NCBI GenBank assembly: GCA_025362705.1
Contig: JANYFH010000036.1
Location: 1 to 11,820 of the forward strand
DNA: 11,820 nt
Source: Betaproteobacteria bacterium
Lineage (GTDB): Bacteria > Pseudomonadota > Gammaproteobacteria > Burkholderiales > Usitatibacteraceae
Reading direction: 5' to 3'
The position numbers were made by a program, and so were the translations under genes. Below, piece after piece: positions 1-5,894 of the stretch; position 1 is the stretch's first letter; each line of letters starts with the position of its first letter. Below the pieces are notes generated by a model that worked only from the letters and a program-made list of their open reading frames with translations, ran no database searches and was not told the origin of the DNA.

Positions 1-332
1 CCAAACTCGAAATGCCCATCCGGCGTTGCGCCGAGATAGGTCGCTTCTACTGTCACCTTCACGTATCGATCCAATTTTTGCCAGATCGAGTAGGTAAGTG
101 TGCGCGCGATGTCAGCAGGTTTTTCGCCAGCGCGAATTTCATGATCTGCCGTTAGCGTGATGGCGATTGCGTCTTTTACCTTACCGCGTTCGACTTCTTC
201 GGGCTTGCACCAATTGGTCGTGAATGCTTCCACGACATGCGGCACTTCGCGCGGCAGTAGCGGCGATACGCTGACTTCCAGCCGGAACAGGTTGCCGGGT
301 TTGGCGAATTGCACGTGGACGGGTGTATTCAT
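1..332 (-). CDS. Unrecognised protein, N-terminal part only (cut by left edge)
   Basis: An open frame starts at an ATG at 332 and runs leftwards to the window edge without a stop, giving about 110 residues. The start is MNTPVHVQFAKPGNLFRLEV, and an in-frame TAA lies 9 bases before the ATG, so no longer start upstream is possible. No Shine-Dalgarno sequence is evident. The visible part has no signal peptide or membrane segment. It looks like a soluble mixed alpha/beta protein with charged stretches (for example KPEEVERGKVKDA) and a hydrophobic strand near VKVTVEATYLG. I do not recognise the family, and the C-terminal part that might identify it is missing. It is separated from ppiC by a terminator, so it is probably its own transcription unit. 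The frame is continuous with ordinary codon use, so I believe it is real. Confidence 0.65.
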   Translation of the reverse strand, partial: MNTPVHVQFAKPGNLFRLEVSVSPLLPREVPHVVEAFTTNWCKPEEVERGKVKDAIAITLTADHEIRAGEKPADIARTLTYSIWQKLDRYVKVTVEATYLGATPDGHFEF

Positions 333-344
333 GATGATAAGTTA

Positions 345-399
345 ATGCAACATCCAATCTTGCGCAATGCTAGGCAAGCGGCAAAGATTGGATTAGCAT
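345..399. repeat. 55-nt inverted repeat before the left-edge gene
   Basis: The arms ATCCAATCTT (352-361) and AAGATTGGAT (384-393) are a perfect 10-bp inverted repeat. After one bulged base the pairing extends inwards by 3 bp (TGC/GCA). Outside it, ATGC (345-348) and GCAT (396-399) also pair. The element ends 12 bases upstream of the minus-strand ATG at 332 and lies on the far side of the ppiC terminator, so it falls in the promoter or 5' leader of the left-edge gene. There is no T-run beside it, so it is not a standard terminator. It could be an operator, a leader hairpin, or a single copy of a dispersed palindrome. I see no second copy in the window. Confidence 0.6.
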
Positions 400-434
400 C
401 TGGTGTTCCGCATTGGGCGCAGTCCATGGCGAAT

Positions 435-462
435 AAAAAAGGCAGCCGAAGCTGCCTTTTTT
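435..462 (-). terminator. Rho-independent terminator after ppiC
   Basis: GGCAGC (441-446), loop CGAA and GCTGCC (451-456) form a perfect stem with a tetraloop. It is flanked by six A on one side (435-440) and six T on the other (457-462), which lengthen the stem. Read on the minus strand it lies 31 bases after the ppiC stop and ends in a U-run. The sequence is symmetrical, so it could work in both directions, but no plus-strand gene runs into it. Confidence 0.92.
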
Positions 463-493
463 ATTTTCATACTTGCGCGCGATACGCAAGTAT

Positions 494-1342
494 TTATTTC
501 TCTTCGATCTTGGCCTTGCCGCGCAATTCCTGGATCAAGCGGGCGACCTGATCTTGCTGCGCCTGTTGGCGAAACTTGTCCTTGACTTCGTCGAATCCCG
601 GCACCTTCATCGCGCGTGAATCATCGACGCGAATCACGTGGTAACCGAACGGTGATTTGACCGGTGTCTCACTGAGTTGGCCTTTTGGCAGCGCTTTGAC
701 GGCGTTGCCGAATTCAGGAACGTAGCGGCCTGCCGGTGCCCAATCGAGATCGCCACCGTTGTCTTTGGAGCCGGTGTCTTTGGATTTTTCCTTGGCCAGC
801 TTCTCAAACGTCTCGCCTTTCTTGAGCGATGCGATGATTGCCTTTGCGTCATCTTCCTTGTCGACGAGAATGTGGCGTACTTTGTATTCTTTGTCGCCCA
901 ATTGCACGACGTATTTGTCATAGTCCGCTTTCAACTGTGCATCGCTGATCGGGTTGGCTTTGACGTAGTCATCAAAAAATGCGCGGATCAACACAGCTTG
1001 GCGCGCCATGTCCATTTGCGCCGCCACGGTAGCCGATTTGTCGACGCCTTTCTTTTTTGCCGCCTGCGACAATACTTCGCGATTGATGAGCTCATCTTTC
1101 ATTGCATTCGCGAATTCCGGGGATGCTGGCTGGCCAGACTGCTCGCGCTCGCGGTTCATGGCGTCAAAATAGGTGCTGGGGATGACGACACCATTGACGC
1201 TCAGGTTGCCGCTTGCCTTCGCGGCCTTGGTGGATGTTTTTTCGGCCTTCTCGGCTTTGGTCTGCGCGAATGCCACTGGCGCTGATACTGCGGCGATGGC
1301 TACGGTAAGGGCGACAACGATGGTTTTCAGTTTGTGTTGCAT
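494..1342 (-). CDS. ppiC: Periplasmic parvulin-type peptidyl-prolyl isomerase
   Basis: A 282-aa secreted foldase that should catalyse cis/trans isomerisation of X-Pro bonds and help envelope proteins fold. Residues 1-26 form a signal peptide (MQHKLK, a hydrophobic core, then AFA before Gln27). A Lys/Ala-rich linker spans about 27-45. A SurA-like helical region covers about 46-145. The parvulin domain is at about 152-242, with the family hallmarks RHILV (His157), NGGDLDWAP (195-203) and FGYHVIRV (232-239). A charged helical tail ending KIEEK follows. I chose the ATG at 1342, not an upstream in-frame ATG at 1402, because AAGGAAG (1347-1353) stands 4 bases before it and the signal peptide then begins at residue 1. 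The 80-bp gap from bolA holds a separate promoter, and a terminator follows. The family assignment is secure; the client proteins are unknown. PpiC is used here as a general name for a single-domain parvulin. Confidence 0.93.
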   Translation of the reverse strand: MQHKLKTIVVALTVAIAAVSAPVAFAQTKAEKAEKTSTKAAKASGNLSVNGVVIPSTYFDAMNREREQSGQPASPEFANAMKDELINREVLSQAAKKKGVDKSATVAAQMDMARQAVLIRAFFDDYVKANPISDAQLKADYDKYVVQLGDKEYKVRHILVDKEDDAKAIIASLKKGETFEKLAKEKSKDTGSKDNGGDLDWAPAGRYVPEFGNAVKALPKGQLSETPVKSPFGYHVIRVDDSRAMKVPGFDEVKDKFRQQAQQDQVARLIQELRGKAKIEEK

Positions 1343-1346
1343 TAGT

Positions 1347-1353
1347 CTTCCTT
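1347..1353 (-). promoter_or_regulatory. Ribosome binding site of ppiC
   Basis: AAGGAAG on the minus strand, 4 bases before the ATG at 1342. It decides the start in favour of the shorter protein with a clean signal peptide. Confidence 0.85.
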
Positions 1354-1373
1354 TGTTAAGTGGAACAATCAAA

Positions 1374-1402
1374 ATTACAAGATACAAAAAACAAGATGGC
1401 AA
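1374..1402 (-). promoter_or_regulatory. Sigma70-type promoter of ppiC
   Basis: On the minus strand a -35 box TTGCCA (1397-1402) is followed by exactly 17 bases and a -10 box TGTAAT (1374-1379). Each box has 5 of 6 consensus bases. The predicted transcript starts near 1367, leaving about 24 bases of leader with the ribosome binding site in it. The region between the boxes is T-rich. It lies in the 80-bp gap after bolA, so ppiC can be expressed independently of the upstream operon. Confidence 0.75.
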
Positions 1403-1422
1403 ATTTTTATCGGACTCTGTAG

Positions 1423-1704
1423 TTATGCGGCACGCGCATCAATTTTCAAGGCATGAATGTGGGTACGCATCAATTCGCCCAGCAGGTCGTAAATCATGCG
1501 ATGGCGCGCAACCAGCGATTTGCCAATGAACGCGTTCGATACGATGGTGACTTCAAAATGCGTTCCCTCAAACGCGCCGGTCCGCTCGGCGTGATCGCGC
1601 GCTCCGGCATGGCCGGCGTGTGCGGCGGAGTCGTCGGTAACATCGATTATCGACGGCTCCAAGGCGCTAAGTCTGTCAGTGATCTGGTCGCGGATTGAAG
1701 TCAT
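1423..1704 (-). CDS. bolA: BolA family protein
   Basis: A 93-aa protein covering a whole BolA domain. Visible family features are the HAGHAG segment (29-34), THFEVTIVS (48-56) and GKSLVARHRMIYDLL (61-75), with the conserved Arg-His pair at 67-68, then a C-terminal IHALKI strand. BolA proteins form complexes with monothiol glutaredoxins carrying [2Fe-2S] clusters, and act in iron-sulfur handling and stress or morphology control. The RHRMIY form resembles E. coli BolA more than the IbaG/YrbA branch. The start ATG at 1704 lies 9 bases after the stop of the YciI-family gene, so the two are probably co-transcribed; the Shine-Dalgarno is weak. The BolA-YciI-IspZ order recurs in betaproteobacteria (from general knowledge). 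Confidence 0.93.
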   Translation of the reverse strand: MTSIRDQITDRLSALEPSIIDVTDDSAAHAGHAGARDHAERTGAFEGTHFEVTIVSNAFIGKSLVARHRMIYDLLGELMRTHIHALKIDARAA

Positions 1705-1713
1705 GTCTGGTCT

Positions 1714-2010
1714 TTAGAAAACGCGCTTGAACGGTTTGACGTTGACCGATGTAAAAACGCCCGCCGTGCAATAAGGATCTTCCGATGCCCATGCAATCGC
1801 CGCTTCGCGCGAGGCGAATTCGGCAACGATCAGTGAACCCGAAAAGCCTGCGGGGCCTGGATCTTCGCTATCGATCAGCGGATGAGGTCCGGCCAACACC
1901 AGTCGTCCATCAGCCTGCAACTCTTTCAGTCGCGCCACGTGCGCCGGCCGGTTGGCAAGACGTTTCTCCAGCGCGCCGGGCATTTCTTCACAAATGATCG
2001 CGTATAGCAT
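1714..2010 (-). CDS. yciI: YciI-like protein
   Basis: A 98-aa protein of the YciI superfamily, a small ferredoxin-like fold also found in dehydrochlorinase and sigma-factor-associated DGPF proteins. It opens MLYAIICEEMPGA and shows the usual RPAHVARL (His24), GRLVLAGPHP (35-44), SLIVAEF (59-65) and DPY (78-80) segments, ending VKPFKRVF. The conserved His and Asp suggest an enzyme, but no in vivo reaction is established for this branch. I chose the ATG at 2010 because the family motif starts there and AGGAAA (2018-2023) lies 7 bases before it. An upstream in-frame ATG at 2097 would add 29 residues that overlap the end of ispZ and do not resemble the family. It lies 16 bp after ispZ and 9 bp before bolA. 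Confidence 0.92.
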   Translation of the reverse strand: MLYAIICEEMPGALEKRLANRPAHVARLKELQADGRLVLAGPHPLIDSEDPGPAGFSGSLIVAEFASREAAIAWASEDPYCTAGVFTSVNVKPFKRVF

Positions 2011-2026
2011 CGAAAGTTTTCCTGCG

Positions 2027-2581
2027 TCAGGATTCTTTGGGTGTCTGCACCACAGCTTCATCGGGCAAATATTTCGCCATCCAGAAGGCTTGTGCAATCA
2101 CAAATACAAAACTCAGCGCAGAGCCACCGAACACCTTGACTTTGACCCAGGCATCAAGCGAGAGAGTGGCAGCGAAGTACTGGTTCAAGCCGGCGAGCAT
2201 CAGAAAAAAAATGCCCCAGGCCATCGAGAGTTTTCGCCACACATGGTCTGGTAATTCAATTTCCTGTCCCAGCACACTCTTGATTGGATTCTTGCGCAGC
2301 GCCACGGCGCCGAGGATCATACTGCCCATCAGGCCATAGAACAATGTCCACTTGATTTTGATGTAGAACTCGTCGTGCAACAGGATCGTCGCGCTGCCAA
2401 AAATCAGAATGAAGACCAACGCAATCCATTGCACGGGTTTGATTTTTTGACGGTGCCAAAGCGCCCAGCCAATTTGTGCAACGGTCGCCGCAATGGCAAC
2501 GCCGGTCGCAACGTATATATCGGCGAGCTTGTATGCCCCGAAAAACAGGATGACCGGTAAAAAATCGAGAAGCAGTTTCAT
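2027..2581 (-). CDS. ispZ: Septation/intracellular-spreading inner membrane protein IspZ (YciB)
   Basis: A 184-aa integral membrane protein with about five hydrophobic segments: roughly residues 3-20, 22-42, 50-70, 78-95 and 118-140, plus a last one near 150-168. Family-typical stretches are MKLLLDFLPVILFF at the N-terminus, LLHDEFYIKIKWT (67-79) and LSMAWGIFFLMLAGLN (118-133) followed by WVKVKVFGG (145-153). YciB/IspZ proteins sit in the inner membrane and affect cell-envelope synthesis and septation; the molecular activity is not settled. The ATG at 2581 gives the standard family N-terminus. A longer frame to 2788 exists but would overlap the upstream gene and add an arginine-rich non-membrane stretch, so I reject it. 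The Shine-Dalgarno is weak, which may mean translation depends on the upstream gene 64 bp away. Confidence 0.93.
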   Translation of the reverse strand: MKLLLDFLPVILFFGAYKLADIYVATGVAIAATVAQIGWALWHRQKIKPVQWIALVFILIFGSATILLHDEFYIKIKWTLFYGLMGSMILGAVALRKNPIKSVLGQEIELPDHVWRKLSMAWGIFFLMLAGLNQYFAATLSLDAWVKVKVFGGSALSFVFVIAQAFWMAKYLPDEAVVQTPKES

Positions 2582-2645
2582 CAAATGTGGCGATGGTCGT
2601 GGAAGAATTGAAGCGCAAAAACAATAACTTGCTATTTTCTCATGA

Positions 2646-3419
2646 TTAATGGACTCGCGTCCAACGGGCGAATTCCGCTTCGATGAGTCCGCGCGTGTCC
2701 AACGGAAAGCCGGGCTGGCAGGCCAATGCGTTTGCCTCCGCGTAGAAACCGTCGCGTTCCTCCGGGAGATGAGAATTGAGCGTGTCAAAAGCGTATCGCA
2801 TGAGGTCTGCGTCGCCAGTTCTGATGGCAGTGATCGCGAAGTTGAGGTTGAGCAGTCGCCATGGCCGTTGTGGATTAGAGCGTTCCAGGTCGGCTTTGAG
2901 CGTTGGTGAGAAGTGGCTGATGAAGCCTTGCATCAGGGCGTAGACGGCTGCTGTTTCCTGCTTTGAGTCTGCGGCATTTGACTTTGCAGCAAGCGCATTG
3001 ACGATCGGTTCAACCGTAAATATTGGCAGTTCGTGACGCATGGCCCAGTAGCCGATGCCGATTTCAACCGCCTCCAGGTGAGGGAGTTGGTCGGCCTGGC
3101 CAAAGCGAATCAACCAGCTTTCCAGATCGGCAAGCGCGCGCAGAACTTCGTCGACAGCGTCGGGCGCATCTTCGATCGGCAAGGCGCGATCGGTGCCATA
3201 TTCATCGTCCAGGCGCGACATCACCGCCAGAAAATCACTGACCACAGCCAGTAGCACGATGGCGTCGTTACCGGCACCAGTAACACTTCCAAACCGTTCG
3301 CGGTATTCGGTGTGAATCGCGTCTGCGGCAACACGAAAGTGCTGCTTCAACGAGATCAGCGCGTCATCCTTGGCGTCCAGCCCCGCGTTAATGGTCATAC
3401 GGATTGGTTTTATTTCCAT
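2646..3419 (-). CDS. Protein of unknown function, first gene of the ispZ operon
   Basis: A 257-aa protein that I do not recognise. It has no signal peptide and no membrane segment. It reads as a mostly helical, acidic, soluble protein, with Asp/Glu-rich turns (RLDDEYG, PIEDAPDAVDE), many Ala/Leu helices, and a Trp/Arg-rich region around RPWRLLNL. It starts MEIKPIRMTINAG; a second in-frame ATG at 3398 gives a protein seven residues shorter, and neither has a strong ribosome binding site. It is upstream of ispZ on the same strand with a 64-bp gap and divergent from rnm, so it probably leads the ispZ-yciI-bolA transcript. The frame is long and has ordinary codon use, so I believe it is a real gene. 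The neighbourhood hints at an envelope or RNA-related role, but that is only guilt by association. Confidence 0.8.
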   Translation of the reverse strand: MEIKPIRMTINAGLDAKDDALISLKQHFRVAADAIHTEYRERFGSVTGAGNDAIVLLAVVSDFLAVMSRLDDEYGTDRALPIEDAPDAVDEVLRALADLESWLIRFGQADQLPHLEAVEIGIGYWAMRHELPIFTVEPIVNALAAKSNAADSKQETAAVYALMQGFISHFSPTLKADLERSNPQRPWRLLNLNFAITAIRTGDADLMRYAFDTLNSHLPEERDGFYAEANALACQPGFPLDTRGLIEAEFARWTRVH

Positions 3420-3436
3420 CTTGCTTCAGGTCTTCA

Positions 3437-3464
3437 ATAGTGTCAGTCGAGCCGAGATTGTCAA
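3437..3464 (-). promoter_or_regulatory. Possible promoter of the minus-strand operon
   Basis: On the minus strand a perfect -35 box TTGACA (3459-3464) is followed by 16 bases and a poor -10 match CACTAT (3437-3442, 3 of 6). It lies 18 bases before the ATG at 3419, inside the 57-bp divergent gap shared with rnm. The -35 is convincing; the -10 is weak, so activation may be needed or the call may be wrong. On the plus strand the same bases read TTGTCA, a -35-like box for rnm, but no matching -10 follows. Confidence 0.4.
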
Positions 3465-3476
3465 TTCGAGCCTGCT

Positions 3477-4382
3477 ATGATTGCCTATTCCCCTAATAGT
3501 TTGATTGTTTTTGTGCAAAATTTTGATTGTCATAACCATTCCATCTTTTCCGACGGCTTGTTGCGGCCGCGTGAACTGGTGGAACTCGCCAAGAAAAACG
3601 GCTGCGACGCAGTTGCCCTGACGGATCATGACAACACTGGCGGTCTCGCTGAAGCCGAAGCGGCGGCGGTCGATTTGCAGGTTCGCTTCATACGCGGTGT
3701 TGAATTGTCGGTGTCTTGGCCCAGCCACTCACCGTCCGCCGAAACAGCGGATATTACGCCGATCACGATTCATGTGGTGGGGCTCGGTATCAATCCACAT
3801 GATGCCGCCCTGGTTTCGGGCATTGCCTCGATTCGCAATGGACGATTGGATCGTGCACGACAGATGGGCGCAAACCTCGCTAACATGGGAATTGAAGGCG
3901 TGTTCGAGGATGCGTTGGCGCTGGCGGACAATAAAGACATGATCGGACGGACGCACTTCGCACGCGCATTGGTGGCGCGCGGCGTAGCCAGTAATGTCGG
4001 CGCCGTTTTCGGTCGCTTCCTTACTAGCGGTAAGCCCGGTTTTGTTGCCCACCAGTGGGCAAGTCTCAACGCGGCAATTCAATGGATCACGGGTGCCGGC
4101 GGTGTGGCGGTGCTCGCGCATCCCGGACGATACAAACTTTCGAAACAGGAAATGCGCGTCTTGCTCGCAGAATTCAGGGATGCCGGCGGCGAAGCAATCG
4201 AAGTCATTACCGGTAGCCACGAGAAGCAGCAGTACCGTGAATACGCGATCCTCGCACGAGAGTTTGGCTTCATGGCATCGCGCGGGTCTGATTTCCACGG
4301 GCCTGGCGAGAGCCGTTTCGATCCGGGTACCTTGCCGCTGTTACCGACGGACTTGGTGCCGGTCTGGTCTGTGTTGCAATGA
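3477..4382 (+). CDS. rnm: PHP-domain 3',5'-nucleoside bisphosphate phosphatase / RNase AM
   Basis: A 301-aa metal-dependent enzyme of the PHP family (E. coli YciV, formerly TrpH). Members hydrolyse 3',5'-bisphosphonucleotides such as pAp, and the E. coli enzyme trims RNA 5' ends, including those of rRNAs. Metal-ligand motifs are all present: CHNHS (His19, His21), DG at 26-27, TDHDN (49-53), GVELS (Glu76), GRTHFA (His160), AHPGRY (His215) and SDFHG (Asp272, His274). The usual DLHCHS is FDCHNHS here, which keeps the HxH. The start is uncertain: the ATG at 3477 has no clear ribosome binding site and gives 16 residues before the motif; a GTG at 3513 would leave four. It is divergent from the unknown minus-strand gene. 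Its TGA overlaps the yciO ATG by 4 bp, so the two are translationally coupled. Confidence 0.93.
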   Translation: MIAYSPNSLIVFVQNFDCHNHSIFSDGLLRPRELVELAKKNGCDAVALTDHDNTGGLAEAEAAAVDLQVRFIRGVELSVSWPSHSPSAETADITPITIHVVGLGINPHDAALVSGIASIRNGRLDRARQMGANLANMGIEGVFEDALALADNKDMIGRTHFARALVARGVASNVGAVFGRFLTSGKPGFVAHQWASLNAAIQWITGAGGVAVLAHPGRYKLSKQEMRVLLAEFRDAGGEAIEVITGSHEKQQYREYAILAREFGFMASRGSDFHGPGESRFDPGTLPLLPTDLVPVWSVLQ

Positions 4383-5008
4383 GCCAGTTTTTCACGCTGC
4401 ACCCAACGCACCCGGAAATTCGACTTATCAAGCGCGCAGTCGACATCGTTCGCAAGGGTGGTTTGATCGCCTATCCGACTGACTCCTGCTACGCCTTCGG
4501 TTGTCATATCGGTGACAAAAGCGCGATGGAGCGCATTCGGTATATTCGCCAGGTCGATGAGCGGCATCACTTCACGCTGGTCTGCCGTGACTTGTCCGAC
4601 ATAGGTACATTTGCAAAAGTGAACAACGCGCAGTATCGACTGCTGAAAGCGCACACGCCTGGTTCTTACACATTCATCCTTGAAGCTACGCGTGAACTGC
4701 CGCGTCGGCTTGCGCACCCCAAGCGTGCCACAGTCGGCGTGCGCGTGCCGGAGCATCCCGTTACGCAGGCATTGCTCGCCGAATTGAATGAGCCGCTGCT
4801 TTCCTCCACCTTGATGCTGCCCGGCGACGAGGATCCGCTGAGCGATGCCGAAGTCATTCGCACACGAATTGCGCACGAGGTGGATCTGATTCTCGATGGC
4901 GGGACTTGTGGCATTGAGCCGACCACGGTGATTGATTTGTCGGAATCGGAGCCCATCTTGGTACGCAAGGGCAGGGGCGAAGTCGCCAGCTTTGGCTTTG
5001 CCGATTAG
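4379..5008 (+). CDS. yciO: YciO, Sua5/YrdC-family protein
   Basis: A 209-aa protein that matches the YciO branch of the Sua5/YrdC superfamily almost end to end. It starts MSQFFTLHPTHPEIRLI and carries AYPTDSCYAFGC (31-42), the HHFTLVCRDLS segment (63-73), TPGSYTFIL (93-101), VGVRVPEHP (119-127) and PTTVIDL (181-187), then an RKGRGEV end. Sua5/YrdC enzymes make threonylcarbamoyl-AMP for t6A in tRNA. YciO proteins bind the same kind of ligand but are not the main t6A enzyme, and their role is less clear. The H-F-T-L form replaces the Lys-rich loop of the true t6A enzymes, as in E. coli YciO. The start ATG overlaps the rnm stop (ATGA). In E. coli yciO and rnm are also neighbours, which supports a shared function in RNA metabolism. 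Confidence 0.94.
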   Translation: MSQFFTLHPTHPEIRLIKRAVDIVRKGGLIAYPTDSCYAFGCHIGDKSAMERIRYIRQVDERHHFTLVCRDLSDIGTFAKVNNAQYRLLKAHTPGSYTFILEATRELPRRLAHPKRATVGVRVPEHPVTQALLAELNEPLLSSTLMLPGDEDPLSDAEVIRTRIAHEVDLILDGGTCGIEPTTVIDLSESEPILVRKGRGEVASFGFAD

Positions 5009-5055
5009 CGCTCGTTTCGACGCCCAAACCCCCATTTCGCAACTCAGGACCAACA

Positions 5056-5703
5056 ATGGACGCTTCCATCCTTCAAAAAATCACCGTGTATGCGATTCCG
5101 CTGATTTTCGCCATCACGCTACACGAAGCTTCACACGCCTATGCCGCGCGCTACTTCGGCGATTCGACTGCCTACATGCTCGGCCGCATGACCTTGAATC
5201 CGATCAAACATATCGATCCGGTCTGGACGATTCTCGTGCCGATTGTGACGCTGCTGGTGAGTCCGTTTGTGTTCGGTGCCGCCAAGCCCGTACCAGTAAA
5301 TTTTGGCGCCCTGCGCAACCCAAAGCGCGACATGATCTGGGTTGCTGCTGCCGGACCACTCGCGAATCTTGCCATGATGGTGGCATGGGCAATTATCGCG
5401 AAAATCGCAATCGTACTTGGCGGAGCCGGCCCGATGTATTTCCTCGCGCTGGTCGGCGAAGCGGGTGTTTTTGTCAACGCGCTGTTGATGGTATTCAACC
5501 TGTTCCCGCTGCTGCCTCTCGACGGCGGGCGTATTTTGATGGGATTGTTGCCCAACAAGCTGGCCTACGCGTTTTCGCGAACCGAACCCTACGGCATGCT
5601 GATTTTGGTGGCGCTGCTGGTTACCGGAATAGTGGGCAAATTCATGGGACCACTGCTCGAATTCAGCATGAATTCGATATACGCTATAATAGGGTTGTCT
5701 TGA
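5056..5703 (+). CDS. Site-2 protease family (M50) membrane metalloprotease
   Basis: A 215-aa integral membrane zinc protease with about five hydrophobic segments (roughly 10-30, 57-75, 93-118, 128-150 and 179-197). The catalytic HEASH motif (HExxH, residues 23-27) is in the first segment. The second metal-ligand motif, NLFPLLPLDGGR (148-159), carries Asp156. AAGPLANL (98-105) is also typical of the family. There is no PDZ domain, so it is the small SpoIVFB/YwhC-like type rather than RseP. Such enzymes cut substrates inside the membrane; the substrate here is unknown. AGGA (5046-5049) lies 6 bases before the ATG and supports the start. It lies 47 bp after yciO and ahead of trpS, an order common in betaproteobacteria. 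Its last codons contain a TATAAT box and the beginning of a structured RNA. Confidence 0.93.
   Translation: MDASILQKITVYAIPLIFAITLHEASHAYAARYFGDSTAYMLGRMTLNPIKHIDPVWTILVPIVTLLVSPFVFGAAKPVPVNFGALRNPKRDMIWVAAAGPLANLAMMVAWAIIAKIAIVLGGAGPMYFLALVGEAGVFVNALLMVFNLFPLLPLDGGRILMGLLPNKLAYAFSRTEPYGMLILVALLVTGIVGKFMGPLLEFSMNSIYAIIGLS
5662..5690 (+). promoter_or_regulatory. Probable promoter for trpS, inside the end of the M50 gene
   Basis: A perfect -10 box TATAAT lies at 5685-5690. The best -35 at a 17-base distance is TTCAGC (5662-5667), only 3 of 6. The predicted start, about 5697, is two bases before a foldable RNA element. The perfect -10 near the end of one gene and before a long leader is suggestive, but the weak -35 means it could be chance in an AT-rich patch. 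Confidence 0.5.
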
Positions 5704-5770
5704 TCGCTGTAGTCGTATGACGTATACGGTTCACCTCCCGGTGAAACCCTTGCAGCCGATTGATCAAGTG
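5697..5770 (+). ncRNA. Candidate structured RNA or leader element before trpS
   Basis: The RNA can fold into a compact three-way-junction shape. CTTGATC (5699-5705) pairs with GATCAAG (5762-5768). Directly inside, GCTGTA (5706-5711) pairs with TGCAGC (5751-5756, one wobble). These enclose two hairpins: CGTAT/ATACG (5714-5718 with 5724-5728) and GGTTCACC/GGTGAAACC with a TCCC loop (5728-5748, one bulge). The element begins where a transcript from the TATAAT box at 5685 should begin. I do not recognise an RNA family. It is not tRNA-like and lacks a U-run for termination, so a leader element is more likely than a free small RNA. Confidence 0.35.
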
Positions 5771-5894
5771 CGGCACTGAAATCCAAAAAACGCTGCCTGA
5801 TCTGATCCAACGATCGATTGATCCACCTTATCTTGCGCAGTAGCTGCTCCACGATTGCGTAACACTTAGTTTTTAGAGGGTTTGAAACCCACGT
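5771..5894 (+). other. Rest of the trpS leader, with a GATC cluster and a hairpin at the ribosome binding site
   Basis: This untranslated stretch has four GATC sites in 25 bp (5799-5823) and two direct copies of TGATCCA 16 bp apart (5803-5809 and 5819-5825). Just before the trpS ATG, GAGGG (5876-5880) is the best ribosome binding site, but it ends 14 bases from the ATG, which is long. GGGTTTGAAACCC (5878-5890) can close into a small hairpin that both covers part of GAGGG and shortens the distance. No terminator is seen. Confidence 0.5.

Noticed and set aside
677..1285. A 202-codon plus-strand frame opposite ppiC
   Set aside because: Cys/Phe-rich composition typical of an antisense shadow; the minus-strand parvulin explains the region completely.
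2027..2788. A longer ispZ starting at 2788
   Set aside because: The extra 69 residues are Arg/Ser-rich, overlap the upstream gene and precede the standard family start at 2581.
4079..5056. A 325-codon open frame on the minus strand opposite rnm and yciO
   Set aside because: It lies opposite two genes with clear family motifs, has no recognisable domain and no ribosome binding site. It is a by-product of codon bias.
5717..5779. A 20-codon frame in the trpS leader as a tryptophan attenuator peptide
   Set aside because: It has no Trp codon and no ribosome binding site, and no terminator hairpin follows.
5697..5894. 6S RNA or tRNA-like gene in the trpS leader
   Set aside because: The pairing does not give the long rod with a central bubble of 6S RNA, and there is no T-loop or anticodon arm.
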